From: JAVWJP01 sp036638975
GTDB taxonomy: Bacteria > Bacillota > Clostridia > Oscillospirales > Ruminococcaceae
Reading direction: 5' to 3'
NCBI GenBank assembly: GCA_036638975.1
Contig: JAVWJP010000013.1
Location: forward strand, 1 to 54,403
Length of the DNA stretch: 54,403 nucleotides
The notes under the pieces were generated by a model. It saw nothing but the letters and a program-made list of their open reading frames with translations, made no database searches and was not told the DNA's origin. Below are positions 32,212-40,465 of this stretch, piece by piece (positions within the stretch are counted from its first letter, which is position 1; every line of letters starts with the position of its first letter). The position numbers and the translations under genes are program-made.

Positions 32212-35200
32212 ATGGCTGTTTACAGAGTTTACACAGAAAAGAAAAAAGAATTTGCCGTAGAAGCCCGTGCTCTGCTTGCCGATATACGCACCGTTTTGGG
32301 GCTGGAAAGCATAACGGGGCTGCGTGTGCTTAACCGCTATGATGTGGAAAACATAAGCCCGCAGCAGCTGGAGGCGGCAAAGCCTATAGTTTTTTCAGAG
32401 CCTCCGATAGATTTTATTTATAACTCGCTGCCACAGCTTGAACAGCCATACAGTGTCTTTGCCGTGCAGTATCTGCCGGGTCAATTTGACCAACGTGCCG
32501 ATTCTTGCTCGCAGTGCATACAAATTATGACACAGGGCGAGCGCCCTCTGGTAAAAACCGCAAGAGTTTATATTTTAGAGGGTAAGCTCACGCAGGACGA
32601 GCTTGCAAAAATAAAAGCCTTCGTAATAAACCCCGTCGAAAGCCGCGAGGCGTCTATGGCAGAGGAAGAAACACTTGTAAGCACCGCCGAGGCACCTGCA
32701 AGCGTGCAAATACTTGATGGCTTTACAGAGCTTGATAAAAACGGCTTAAATACATTTATAAACGAGCATGGTCTTGCCATGGATTTAGACGACATAACAC
32801 TTTTACAGGCATACTTTAAAAATGACGAAAAACGCGAGCCCAGCATAACCGAGATACGAATGATAGACACCTATTGGTCTGACCACTGCCGCCACACCAC
32901 TTTTTCTACCAATCTTGACAGCATAGACATAGAGCCCGATTACATAAAAAAAAGCTGCGAAAAATATTACGACTGCCGTAAAACCCTTTATGCCGGCAAA
33001 AATAAAGCTGTCACACTTATGGATTTAGCGGTAATAGGTGCTAAAGAGCTAAAGCGCGAGGGGCTTTTAAAAGAGCTTGACGAAAGTGACGAGATAAACG
33101 CCTGCTCTGTTAAAATTGATGTGGACGTTGATGGAAAAACCCAGCCATGGCTTTTGATGTTTAAAAACGAAACTCATAACCACCCCACCGAGATAGAACC
33201 ATTTGGCGGCGCCGCCACCTGCTTGGGCGGCGCTATACGCGACCCGCTTTCGGGGCGCTCGTATGTATATCAGGCAATGCGCGTAACAGGCGGGGCAGAC
33301 CCCACAGTGCCAATTTCAAAAACCATGGCAGGAAAGCTGCCGCAGCGCAAGCTTACCACAACCGCGGCGGCGGGCTACAGCAGCTACGGCAACCAGATTG
33401 GTCTTGCAACAGGGCAGGTAAGCGAGCTTTACCACCCCGGCTATGCCGCAAAGCGAATGGAGCTTGGCGCGGTTTTAGGTGCGGCGCCCGCCAGTAATGT
33501 TCGGCGCGAATGCCCAAATGCCGGAGATATTGTTCTGCTTTTGGGTGGTAAAACAGGGCGTGACGGCTGCGGAGGTGCAACAGGCTCGTCTAAAAAGCAC
33601 ACTCTAAGCTCTTTAGAAACCTGCGGTGCAGAGGTACAAAAAGGCAACGCACCTGAGGAGCGAAAAATACAGCGTCTTTTTAGAAACCCCAATGCGACAC
33701 GGCTTATAAAGCGCTGCAATGATTTTGGCGCGGGAGGCGTTTCTGTCGCCGTGGGCGAGCTTGCCGACGGGCTTATAATAAACCTTGATGCAGTACCAAA
33801 AAAATATGACGGGCTTGACGGCACAGAGCTTGCCATAAGTGAATCTCAAGAGAGAATGGCAGTGGTTGTAGATGCAAAAGATGCCGCCGAATTTATAAAG
33901 CTTGCGCAAGGCGAAAACCTTGCCGCAGTAGAGGTTGCGCTTGTAACCGAAGCGCCCCGCCTTGTGATGAACAAAAACGGTAAAAAAATAGTAGATGTTT
34001 CGCGCGCATTTCTAAATACAAACGGCGCGGTAAAGCACGCCGACGTTAAAATATCGGGCGTAAATACGCCAAGCTTTACAACAGCAGATGCAAGCGGCGA
34101 CACAGCCGCACAGCGCTTTGCAAGCACTGTTTTAGATTTAAACGTAGTTTCGCGCAGAGGGCTTGAGCAAAGGTTCGATTCCACTATAGGTGCCGGCACT
34201 GTAAATATGCCCTACGGCGGCAAATGGCAGCTTACGCCCACACAGGCAATGGCGGCAAAGCTACCGCTTATAGCAGGCGAAACCACCGTTTGCTCGCTTA
34301 TGTCATGGGGCTTTAACCCGTTTTTATCACAGCAAAGCCCCTACCATGGCGCTATATATGCCGTTACAGAGAGCATAGCAAAGCTTGTGGCGGCCGGCGG
34401 CAGCAGGCACAAGTGCTGGCTTAGCTTTCAAGAATATTTTGGTCGCACAGGCAATGACCCCACGCGCTGGGGCGCACCTTTTGCGGCACTGCTTGGCGCT
34501 TTTGAGGCACAGCTTCAGCTTAGCTGTGCGGCTATAGGCGGTAAAGATTCTATGTCCGGCAGCTTTGAGGGCATGGACGTGCCCCCGACGCTTGTTTCGT
34601 TTGCGGTTTCTACAGCAAGGCTTGACAATATAATAAGCCCCGAGTTTAAAAAAGCAGGCAGCAACATTTATTATATAGCACCCGAATATGACAAAAACGG
34701 CTTGCCTGATTTTGAAAGCGTTAAAAAAATATTTGACAAAACAGAAGCGCTTATAGCCGACAAAAAGCTTATCTCAGTATGGGCTGTGGGCTTTGGCGGT
34801 GTAGCCGAGGGTGTATTTAAAATGTGCCTTGGCAACAAGCTCGGCGCGCAGATTAGTATGACTGACAAAAGACTTTGCGAGTGCCGCTACGGTGCTTTTG
34901 TAGCAGAAGCCGCGTGTGAACTGCCGTATGAGCTTATAGGAAAAACCACAGCGGAGTATGAAATAACTGTTGGCGAAGAAGCTGTAGACCTTGTAAGCTT
35001 AACTCAAAAATGGCAGCAAAAGCTAGAGCCCATATTCCCCTGTACCGCCGTGCCAACACCAAAAATAATGCCCCCAACATATAGCTACAAGTGTACAGAG
35101 CGCAAAGCCCCCGCAATAAAAGTGGCAACCCCGCGCGTTTTAATACCGGTTTTTCCCGGCACAAACTGCGAATACGATACAGCCCGTGCCTTTGCAAAGG

Positions 35201-35925
35201 CAGGCGCAGAGCCTGAAGTATTTATAATTCGCAACCTAAGCTCTTCCGCCATAGAAGAAAGTGTTTTAGAGTTTACAAAGGCAATAGTCCGCTCTAACAT
35301 CATAGCAATACCGGGCGGATTCAGCGGTGGTGACGAGCCCGACGGTTCAGGCAAATTTATTACGGCGTTCTTCCGCAGCCCGCATATTGCAGAGGCTGTA
35401 CAAAAGCTTTTGGACGAGCGCGATGGGCTTATGTGCGGCATATGCAACGGTTTTCAGGCTCTTATAAAGCTGGGGCTTGTGCCCTATGGCAAAATAACAC
35501 AGCCAACAGCTGACAGCCCCACACTAACCTATAATATTATCGGTAGGCATCAAAGCCTGCTTGTAAACACACGCGTTGCCGGCAATAAATCTCCATGGCT
35601 TATGTATTGCAACGTCGGCGACATACACACCACCGCAATTTCGCACGGCGAAGGGCGCTTTGTGGCAAGCAGCGAGCTTATAGAGCAGCTTGCGGCAAAC
35701 GGACAAATTGCTACTCAGTATGTAGATTTAAGCGGGGCTCCAAGCCTAGATATTCGCTTTAACCCCAACGGCTCTGCCTGCGCCATAGAGGGCATAACCT
35801 CGCCGGACGGCAGAATCTTTGGCAAGATGGCGCACTCTGAGCGCATAACAAACGGCATTTATAAAAACGTACCAGGCAACAAAGAAAACCTTATGTTTAA
35901 AGGCGCTGTAGATTATTTTAAATAA
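32212..35925 (+). CDS. purL: Phosphoribosylformylglycinamidine synthase, single-chain
   Basis: ATP-dependent amidation of FGAR in purine synthesis. 1237 residues joining all functions: an N-terminal PurS-like part, the two-lobed synthetase (HNHPTEIEPFGGAATCLGG, GGKDSMSGSF) and a C-terminal glutamine amidotransferase with the nucleophile in CGICNGFQALI (Cys near 1078) and PGTNCEYDTARAF at the start of that domain. This is the long form found in many Clostridia and Proteobacteria, in place of separate PurS/PurQ/PurL. No other purine genes are adjacent. CAGGAGG precedes the ATG. Confidence 0.95.
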   Translation: MAVYRVYTEKKKEFAVEARALLADIRTVLGLESITGLRVLNRYDVENISPQQLEAAKPIVFSEPPIDFIYNSLPQLEQPYSVFAVQYLPGQFDQRADSCSQCIQIMTQGERPLVKTARVYILEGKLTQDELAKIKAFVINPVESREASMAEEETLVSTAEAPASVQILDGFTELDKNGLNTFINEHGLAMDLDDITLLQAYFKNDEKREPSITEIRMIDTYWSDHCRHTTFSTNLDSIDIEPDYIKKSCEKYYDCRKTLYAGKNKAVTLMDLAVIGAKELKREGLLKELDESDEINACSVKIDVDVDGKTQPWLLMFKNETHNHPTEIEPFGGAATCLGGAIRDPLSGRSYVYQAMRVTGGADPTVPISKTMAGKLPQRKLTTTAAAGYSSYGNQIGLATGQVSELYHPGYAAKRMELGAVLGAAPASNVRRECPNAGDIVLLLGGKTGRDGCGGATGSSKKHTLSSLETCGAEVQKGNAPEERKIQRLFRNPNATRLIKRCNDFGAGGVSVAVGELADGLIINLDAVPKKYDGLDGTELAISESQERMAVVVDAKDAAEFIKLAQGENLAAVEVALVTEAPRLVMNKNGKKIVDVSRAFLNTNGAVKHADVKISGVNTPSFTTADASGDTAAQRFASTVLDLNVVSRRGLEQRFDSTIGAGTVNMPYGGKWQLTPTQAMAAKLPLIAGETTVCSLMSWGFNPFLSQQSPYHGAIYAVTESIAKLVAAGGSRHKCWLSFQEYFGRTGNDPTRWGAPFAALLGAFEAQLQLSCAAIGGKDSMSGSFEGMDVPPTLVSFAVSTARLDNIISPEFKKAGSNIYYIAPEYDKNGLPDFESVKKIFDKTEALIADKKLISVWAVGFGGVAEGVFKMCLGNKLGAQISMTDKRLCECRYGAFVAEAACELPYELIGKTTAEYEITVGEEAVDLVSLTQKWQQKLEPIFPCTAVPTPKIMPPTYSYKCTERKAPAIKVATPRVLIPVFPGTNCEYDTARAFAKAGAEPEVFIIRNLSSSAIEESVLEFTKAIVRSNIIAIPGGFSGGDEPDGSGKFITAFFRSPHIAEAVQKLLDERDGLMCGICNGFQALIKLGLVPYGKITQPTADSPTLTYNIIGRHQSLLVNTRVAGNKSPWLMYCNVGDIHTTAISHGEGRFVASSELIEQLAANGQIATQYVDLSGAPSLDIRFNPNGSACAIEGITSPDGRIFGKMAHSERITNGIYKNVPGNKENLMFKGAVDYFK

Positions 35926-35932
35926 TAAACAC

Positions 35933-35985
35933 AAAACCCCCAAAATTGCCTGCTAAAGCTTTTTTGGGGGTCTTATTTTTTTATT
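35933..35985. terminator. Bidirectional terminator between purL and argH
   Basis: AAAACCCCCAAAA (35933-35945) pairs with TTTTGGGGGT (35962-35971), followed by TCTTATTTTTTT on the plus strand and TTTT on the minus strand. It overlaps the argH stop region. Confidence 0.8.
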
Positions 35986-37363
35986 TTTTTATTTTCTCAA
36001 GCTTTGCGCGGACGGCGGCTATCTGCCGCTCTACTTCTTTTGGAGCAGGTCCTCCAAGGACATTGCGCCCTTCTATACAGGTTTCCAGCGAAATAGCATC
36101 ATAAACGTCCTCGCCGAAAAGCGGGTGTGCCTTTTTAAACTCTGCAATGCTTAAAGCTTCAAGCGTGACACCGCTGTCTATACAGTAAGCCACAAGCTGC
36201 CCCGTAACCCTGTAGGCATCTCTAAACGGCAAGCCTTTTTTTACCAAATAATCGGCACAATCTGTAGCGTTTATAAAACCCCTTGCCGCCGCATTGCGCA
36301 TATTCTCTTTAAGCACCTTCATTGTCTGCACCATTGGCAGCACGGTTGCAAGGCACAGCTTAACCGTATCCACAGCGTCAAAAATAGCCTCTTTGTCCTC
36401 CTGCATATCTTTATTATATGCAAGCGGCAAGCCCTTTAGCATAGTTAAAAGCGCTGTTAAATCTCCAAAAACCCTGCCGCTTTTTCCGCGCACAAGCTCG
36501 GTTATATCGGGGTTCTTTTTTTGCGGCATAATAGACGAGCCTGTTGCAAATGCGTCGTCCAGCTCTACAAACTTAAATTCCCAAGAGCACCACATAACTA
36601 TTTCTTCAGAAAAGCGCGAGAGATGCACCATTATAAGCGACATTGCCTGTGCTATATCCACACAAAAATCTCTGTCAGAAACTCCGTCCAAGCTGTTTTC
36701 GGTTACACCGTCAAAGCCCAAAAGCTCTGCCACCCTGCTTCTGTCCAGCGGGTATGTGGTGCCTGCCAAGGCTCCGCTGCCAAGCGGCATAATATTCATA
36801 CGGCGTTTAGCATCGGCAATGCGGTCAATATCACGTAAAAACATTTGAGCATACGCCATAAGGTGGTGCGCAAATGTAACAGGCTGTGCCCTTTGCATAT
36901 GCGTATACCCCGGCATAACCGTTTGCGTGTGCTCTTGCGCCTTTTGACAAAGCACCTCTGTAAGGGCTTTTAGCTGCTTTATGACAGCCTCACATTCCCC
37001 GCGCAGGTACAGCCTTATGTCAAGTGCAACTTGGTCGTTGCGGCTGCGTGCGGTGTGCAAACGTTTGCCTGCGTCCCCTACTCTTGCCGTAAGCTCCGCC
37101 TCCACAAACATATGAATATCCTCTGCGCTGCTGTCCGGAAGAAGTCCTCCGCTTGCAATATCATCAAGTATAGAGCTTAGCCCCTCAACTATTTTTGTAT
37201 AATCATCTGCACTTATTATCTTTTGCTGCTCCAGCATTGTTGCATGGGCTATACTGCCCTCTATGTCCTCTTTATACATACGAAAATCAAAACGTATCGA
37301 CGAGTTAAAGTCATTTACGCGCGAATCTTCTTCTTTTTTAAAACGCCCTGCCCAAAGTGCCAT
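35981..37363 (-). CDS. argH: Argininosuccinate lyase
   Basis: Last step of arginine synthesis, splitting argininosuccinate to arginine and fumarate. 460 residues. The fumarase/aspartase superfamily signature GSSIMPQKKNPD is present, with HTARSRNDQVA and GYTHMQRAQPV earlier. It follows argG by 87 bp on the same strand, with a hairpin between them that may lower argH expression. AGGAG precedes the ATG. Confidence 0.96.
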   Translation of the reverse strand: MALWAGRFKKEEDSRVNDFNSSIRFDFRMYKEDIEGSIAHATMLEQQKIISADDYTKIVEGLSSILDDIASGGLLPDSSAEDIHMFVEAELTARVGDAGKRLHTARSRNDQVALDIRLYLRGECEAVIKQLKALTEVLCQKAQEHTQTVMPGYTHMQRAQPVTFAHHLMAYAQMFLRDIDRIADAKRRMNIMPLGSGALAGTTYPLDRSRVAELLGFDGVTENSLDGVSDRDFCVDIAQAMSLIMVHLSRFSEEIVMWCSWEFKFVELDDAFATGSSIMPQKKNPDITELVRGKSGRVFGDLTALLTMLKGLPLAYNKDMQEDKEAIFDAVDTVKLCLATVLPMVQTMKVLKENMRNAAARGFINATDCADYLVKKGLPFRDAYRVTGQLVAYCIDSGVTLEALSIAEFKKAHPLFGEDVYDAISLETCIEGRNVLGGPAPKEVERQIAAVRAKLEKIKK

Positions 37364-37393
37364 ATTACTGCTCCTTCTTCGGTTTTATCAGAC

Positions 37394-37428
37394 AAAAGCA
37401 AGCGAGAAGCCTATCCTCGCTTGCTTTT
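37394..37428 (-). terminator. Hairpin between argG and argH
   Basis: AAAAGCAAGCGAG and CTCGCTTGCTTTT, a 13-bp perfect stem with a 9-base loop, with T-rich 3' arms on both strands. On the minus strand it could terminate some argG transcripts before argH, or end transcription after argG if argH has its own promoter. Confidence 0.65.
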
Positions 37429-37450
37429 ATTCATGTATTGCTGCAAAAAT

Positions 37451-38677
37451 TTACTCCGCAAGCCCTGTTTTTTCTTTCATCTGTGCCTGCACTTTTATAG
37501 GCAGACCAAACAGGTTTATAAAGCCCTCAGAATCGGCTTGATTATAGCAATGGTCCTCTCCAAAGGTTGCAATCTCCTCTGAATACAACGAATACGGGCT
37601 TGTTACACCGGCATCAATAATATTGCCCTTGTAAAGCTTTAGCTTAACTTCACCTGTAACCGTCTGCTGTGTGCTGTCAACAAAAGCCGATAGAGCCTCG
37701 CGCAAGGGAGTAAACCACTGCCCATAATAAACAAGCTCGGCAAATTTTATAGCCACCTGCTCTTTGTAATGCTGTGTGTCGCGGTCAAGGCATATTTCTT
37801 CCAGCTTTTTGTGCGCCGCATAAAGGATAGTACCGCCGGGGGTTTCGTACACGCCGCGGCACTTCATGCCTACCAGCCTGTTTTCAACCATATCCACAAT
37901 ACCTATGCCGTTTGCACCGCCAATCTCGTTAAGCTCCTCTATCATTTTTGCCATTTTTATTTTTTTGCCGTTTAGAGTTGTCGGTGTGCCTTTTTCAAAG
38001 CCTATTGTAACATATGTAGGCTTGTCAGGTGCGTTTTCGGGCGAAACTCCCAGCTCCAAAAAGCCCTCCTTGTTGTAATCAGGCTCGTTTGCGGGGTCTT
38101 CTAAGTCAAGCCCCTCATGCGACAAATGCCACAGGTTTTTGTCCTTAGAATAGTTTGTTTCCTTTGTTATATTAAGCGGAATACCGCGTTTCTCGGCATA
38201 TTCTATCTCGTCCTCGCGGCTTTTAAGCTCCCATGTGCGCCACGGCGCTATAATGCCCATATCCGGCGCAAAAGCTTTTATAGCAAGCTCAAAACGAACT
38301 TGGTCATTGCCCTTACCGGTACAGCCGTGGGCTATTGCGTCGGCACCCTCTGCCTTGGCAATTTCAACAAGCCTTTTCGCTATTATAGGGCGAGCAAACG
38401 AAGTACCCAAAAGGTATTTACCCTCGTAAACAGCATTGGCTTTTAGTGTTGGTACTATATAATCCTCGGCAAAAACGTCGTTTAAATCCTCTATATAAAG
38501 CTTAGAAGCACCTGTTTTAATAGCCTTTTCATGCAGCCCAGTAAGCTCCTTGCCCTGCCCCACATCTGCCGCCACCGCTATAACCTCGCAGCCATAGTTT
38601 TCTTTAAGCCACGGTATAATAACCGAGGTATCAAGACCTCCGGAGTAAGCCAGCAGAACTTTTTTGTACTTTTTCAT
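37451..38677 (-). CDS. argG: Argininosuccinate synthase
   Basis: ATP-dependent condensation of citrulline and aspartate. 408 residues. The P-loop-like ATP site is at the N terminus (LAYSGGLDTSVIIPWL), followed by the CTGKGNDQVRFE and ETPGGTILYAAH blocks of the family. AAGGTG precedes the ATG. A promoter and an ARG-box-like palindrome lie just upstream, consistent with ArgR control. Confidence 0.96.
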   Translation of the reverse strand: MKKYKKVLLAYSGGLDTSVIIPWLKENYGCEVIAVAADVGQGKELTGLHEKAIKTGASKLYIEDLNDVFAEDYIVPTLKANAVYEGKYLLGTSFARPIIAKRLVEIAKAEGADAIAHGCTGKGNDQVRFELAIKAFAPDMGIIAPWRTWELKSREDEIEYAEKRGIPLNITKETNYSKDKNLWHLSHEGLDLEDPANEPDYNKEGFLELGVSPENAPDKPTYVTIGFEKGTPTTLNGKKIKMAKMIEELNEIGGANGIGIVDMVENRLVGMKCRGVYETPGGTILYAAHKKLEEICLDRDTQHYKEQVAIKFAELVYYGQWFTPLREALSAFVDSTQQTVTGEVKLKLYKGNIIDAGVTSPYSLYSEEIATFGEDHCYNQADSEGFINLFGLPIKVQAQMKEKTGLAE

Positions 38678-38740
38678 AATAATACACCTTTCGTTTTATC
38701 ATTGCGCAGCAGTATGCAATACTTTTGCGTCTATACATTT

Positions 38741-38768
38741 ATTATACTATAATTTTTGAATAAATCAA
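38741..38768 (-). promoter_or_regulatory. Sigma-A promoter of argG
   Basis: On the minus strand TTGATT (38768-38763), 16-bp spacer, perfect TATAAT (38746-38741). Confidence 0.75.
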
Positions 38769-38774
38769 GTCTTT

Positions 38775-38792
38775 TTTGAATATTTATTCAGT
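38775..38792. promoter_or_regulatory. ARG box (ArgR operator) candidate
   Basis: TTTGAATATTTATTCAGT, containing the palindrome TGAATA-tt-TATTCA, fits the ARG-box consensus TNTGAATWWWWATTCANA. It is immediately upstream of the argG -35 box; TTGAATAAATCAAG (38757-38770) may be a weaker second site overlapping it. Confidence 0.65.
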
Positions 38793-38794
38793 TT

Positions 38795-39472
38795 TTATGT
38801 GTGGTCAAGTCCTTGCCTATATCTCTCCATCTGAACCTTAAAAAGCTGTCCGTTTGTGGGTGGCGTCCACGTAATGGCATTTGCTCCCGCTTCTATAGTG
38901 TTAAGAATGCTCTCATCTGTCGGTCCTCCCGTTGCCATTATAGCAAGCTCAGGGAACTCTGAGCGAATTTTATGCACAAGCTCTACCGTATTTGCAGCGG
39001 CAGAAACATTAATTATTGACGCGCCCGACTTAATGCGCGCGGCTATATCATCTTTTTCACTCACAACAGTTATAACCACAGGCAAATCTATTTCTTCACG
39101 CACAGCCGCCAGGGTTTCGTTGCTTGTTGGCGCGTTTAAAACTACGCCTATAGCCCCCTGAAACTCGGCATGAAGTGCCAAGTTTATAACGCGCTTACCC
39201 ATAGTAAGACCGCCTCCCACGCCGCAAAAAACAGGTATATCGGCGGCAAGCATAAGCGATTGTGTTATTATGGGCTGCGGGGTAAAGGGGTAAACGGCAA
39301 TAACAGCATCTGCATTTACGTTGCGGATAATAGAAACATCTGTCGTAAAAACAATGGACTTCATTCGTTTACCGAAAACCTTTATACCCGTACAGCGGCG
39401 AATGCTCTCCGGCACAACAAGTGAATGTTTTCGTAAGTTTCCTTGAAACTCAGGTATAAACGGTGCGCTCAT
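38795..39472 (-). CDS. TIM-barrel-like protein of unknown function
   Basis: 225 residues with an alternating strand/helix pattern that ends with IMATGGPTDESILNTIEAGANAITWTPPT, similar to the phosphate-binding end of ribulose-phosphate-binding TIM barrels. Earlier blocks are VIAVYPFTPQP, FCGVGGGLTMGKR and VVLNAPTSNETL. It resembles proteins named only as hydrolases in Clostridia; I cannot assign a reaction. GGAGGG precedes the ATG. It lies upstream of argG on the same strand, but the argG promoter and ARG box separate them. Confidence 0.7.
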   Translation of the reverse strand: MSAPFIPEFQGNLRKHSLVVPESIRRCTGIKVFGKRMKSIVFTTDVSIIRNVNADAVIAVYPFTPQPIITQSLMLAADIPVFCGVGGGLTMGKRVINLALHAEFQGAIGVVLNAPTSNETLAAVREEIDLPVVITVVSEKDDIAARIKSGASIINVSAAANTVELVHKIRSEFPELAIMATGGPTDESILNTIEAGANAITWTPPTNGQLFKVQMERYRQGLDHT

Positions 39473-39488
39473 AGCTTATCCCTCCATA

Positions 39489-39603
39489 ATTTTTATCTAA
39501 GTCGCGTGCTAAGCACATACGCAATTAAAACAGTTTCTGTTTTATTAATTTTTATCTAAGTCGCGTGCTACGCACATGCGTAATTAAAACTATCTGCGAT
39601 AGC
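39489..39603. repeat. Inverted copies of the 83-bp intergenic repeat
   Basis: Two partial copies in the opposite direction to those at 1-230: TTTTTATCTAAGTCGCGTGC starts at 39489 and again at 39549. The first has CTAAGCACATACGC where the second has CTACGCACATGCG. The AAAACTATC hairpin arm is present only at the right end. Confidence 0.85.
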
Positions 39604-39769
39604 ATAATTATATCACTTAAAATTGGTATAATAATATCCTTTTTGTAACATTAAATTAAAAACTTGCTTAAAGGCATTGTGCCCTGCAAAAGTTTGATGT
39701 AAGCTTTAAACATCTACTGCTATTACTATAAACTTGCCATGCGCTGTAAAAAGCGTGGAGGAAATTACT

Positions 39770-40078
39770 ATGACATTTTATGAAAAGGTGTATTCTGTTG
39801 TTATGCAAATTCCAAAAGGCATGGTGGCAAGCTACGGACAAGTGGCGCTTTTATGCGGCAGCCCGCGCGCCTCACGTGCCGTTGGCAGTGCACTGCATAT
39901 AAACCCCGCCCCCGGCGTAATACCCTGTCACCGCGTAGTAAACCGCTTCGGCAGACTGGCACCCGCTTTTGCCTTTGGTGGAATTGATAAACAAAAAGAA
40001 CTGCTTTTAGGCGAAGGCGTAAAAGTTGGCGACGATAATTTTGTTGACATGAAAAAATATGCTTGGCACGGAAACTAG
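39770..40078 (+). CDS. MGMT-family (O6-alkylguanine-DNA alkyltransferase-like) protein
   Basis: 102 residues, only the DNA-binding alkyltransferase domain. The active-site motif IPCHRVV keeps the acceptor cysteine (Cys53), unlike alkyltransferase-like proteins in which it is tryptophan, so it could repair alkylated guanine. KGMVASYGQVA and SPRASRAVGSAL are the helix-turn-helix blocks. ATG 39770 is used because GGAGGA is 7 bp upstream; a TTG at 39734 lies before it. The N-terminal domain of classical Ogt is absent. Confidence 0.85.
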   Translation: MTFYEKVYSVVMQIPKGMVASYGQVALLCGSPRASRAVGSALHINPAPGVIPCHRVVNRFGRLAPAFAFGGIDKQKELLLGEGVKVGDDNFVDMKKYAWHGN

Positions 40079-40141
40079 AATTATTAATTCTAAGTTTATA
40101 ACTAAATGGTTTTTATAATTATATTTTTTCCAAATTTTTTA

Positions 40142-40170
40142 TTGATTTTTTGTTAATATTATGCTAAAAT
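40142..40170 (+). promoter_or_regulatory. Sigma-A promoter of the small gene at 40218
   Basis: TTGATT (40142-40147), 17-bp spacer, TAAAAT (40165-40170). Confidence 0.7.
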
Positions 40171-40217
40171 AGGCTCATTGTGGTCATTATTAATTTACCG
40201 AAAGCAGGCGATAACAG

Positions 40218-40454
40218 TTGGATTACCTGGAGCAAATAGCTAATTTGCTGAATTGCGGATATATGTCAGATATTAGACGTACCGTAATCACAGAGGCTCA
40301 AGCAACCGAAATTATAAAAATATCTTCGCCTGAATTTACGCTTGCCGATTATATTGACGCAGCTAATTATATTTTAGAAGATAATGCCGAATATACCAAC
40401 ATTGAAGATGCTAAGCAAGCTATAATAACCCGCTTAATGCACCGCGCATTATAG
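40218..40454 (+). CDS. Small protein of unknown function
   Basis: 78 residues, acidic, mostly helical by eye (DYLEQIANLLN, TLADYIDAANYILE, IEDAKQAIITRLM). I recognise no family. The start is TTG 40218 with a modest site AGCAGG upstream; ATG 40263 is possible but would drop the first helix. A good promoter before it and a terminator after it support a real, separately expressed gene. Confidence 0.6.
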   Translation: MDYLEQIANLLNCGYMSDIRRTVITEAQATEIIKISSPEFTLADYIDAANYILEDNAEYTNIEDAKQAIITRLMHRAL

Positions 40455-40465
40455 CTTGTTTTATT

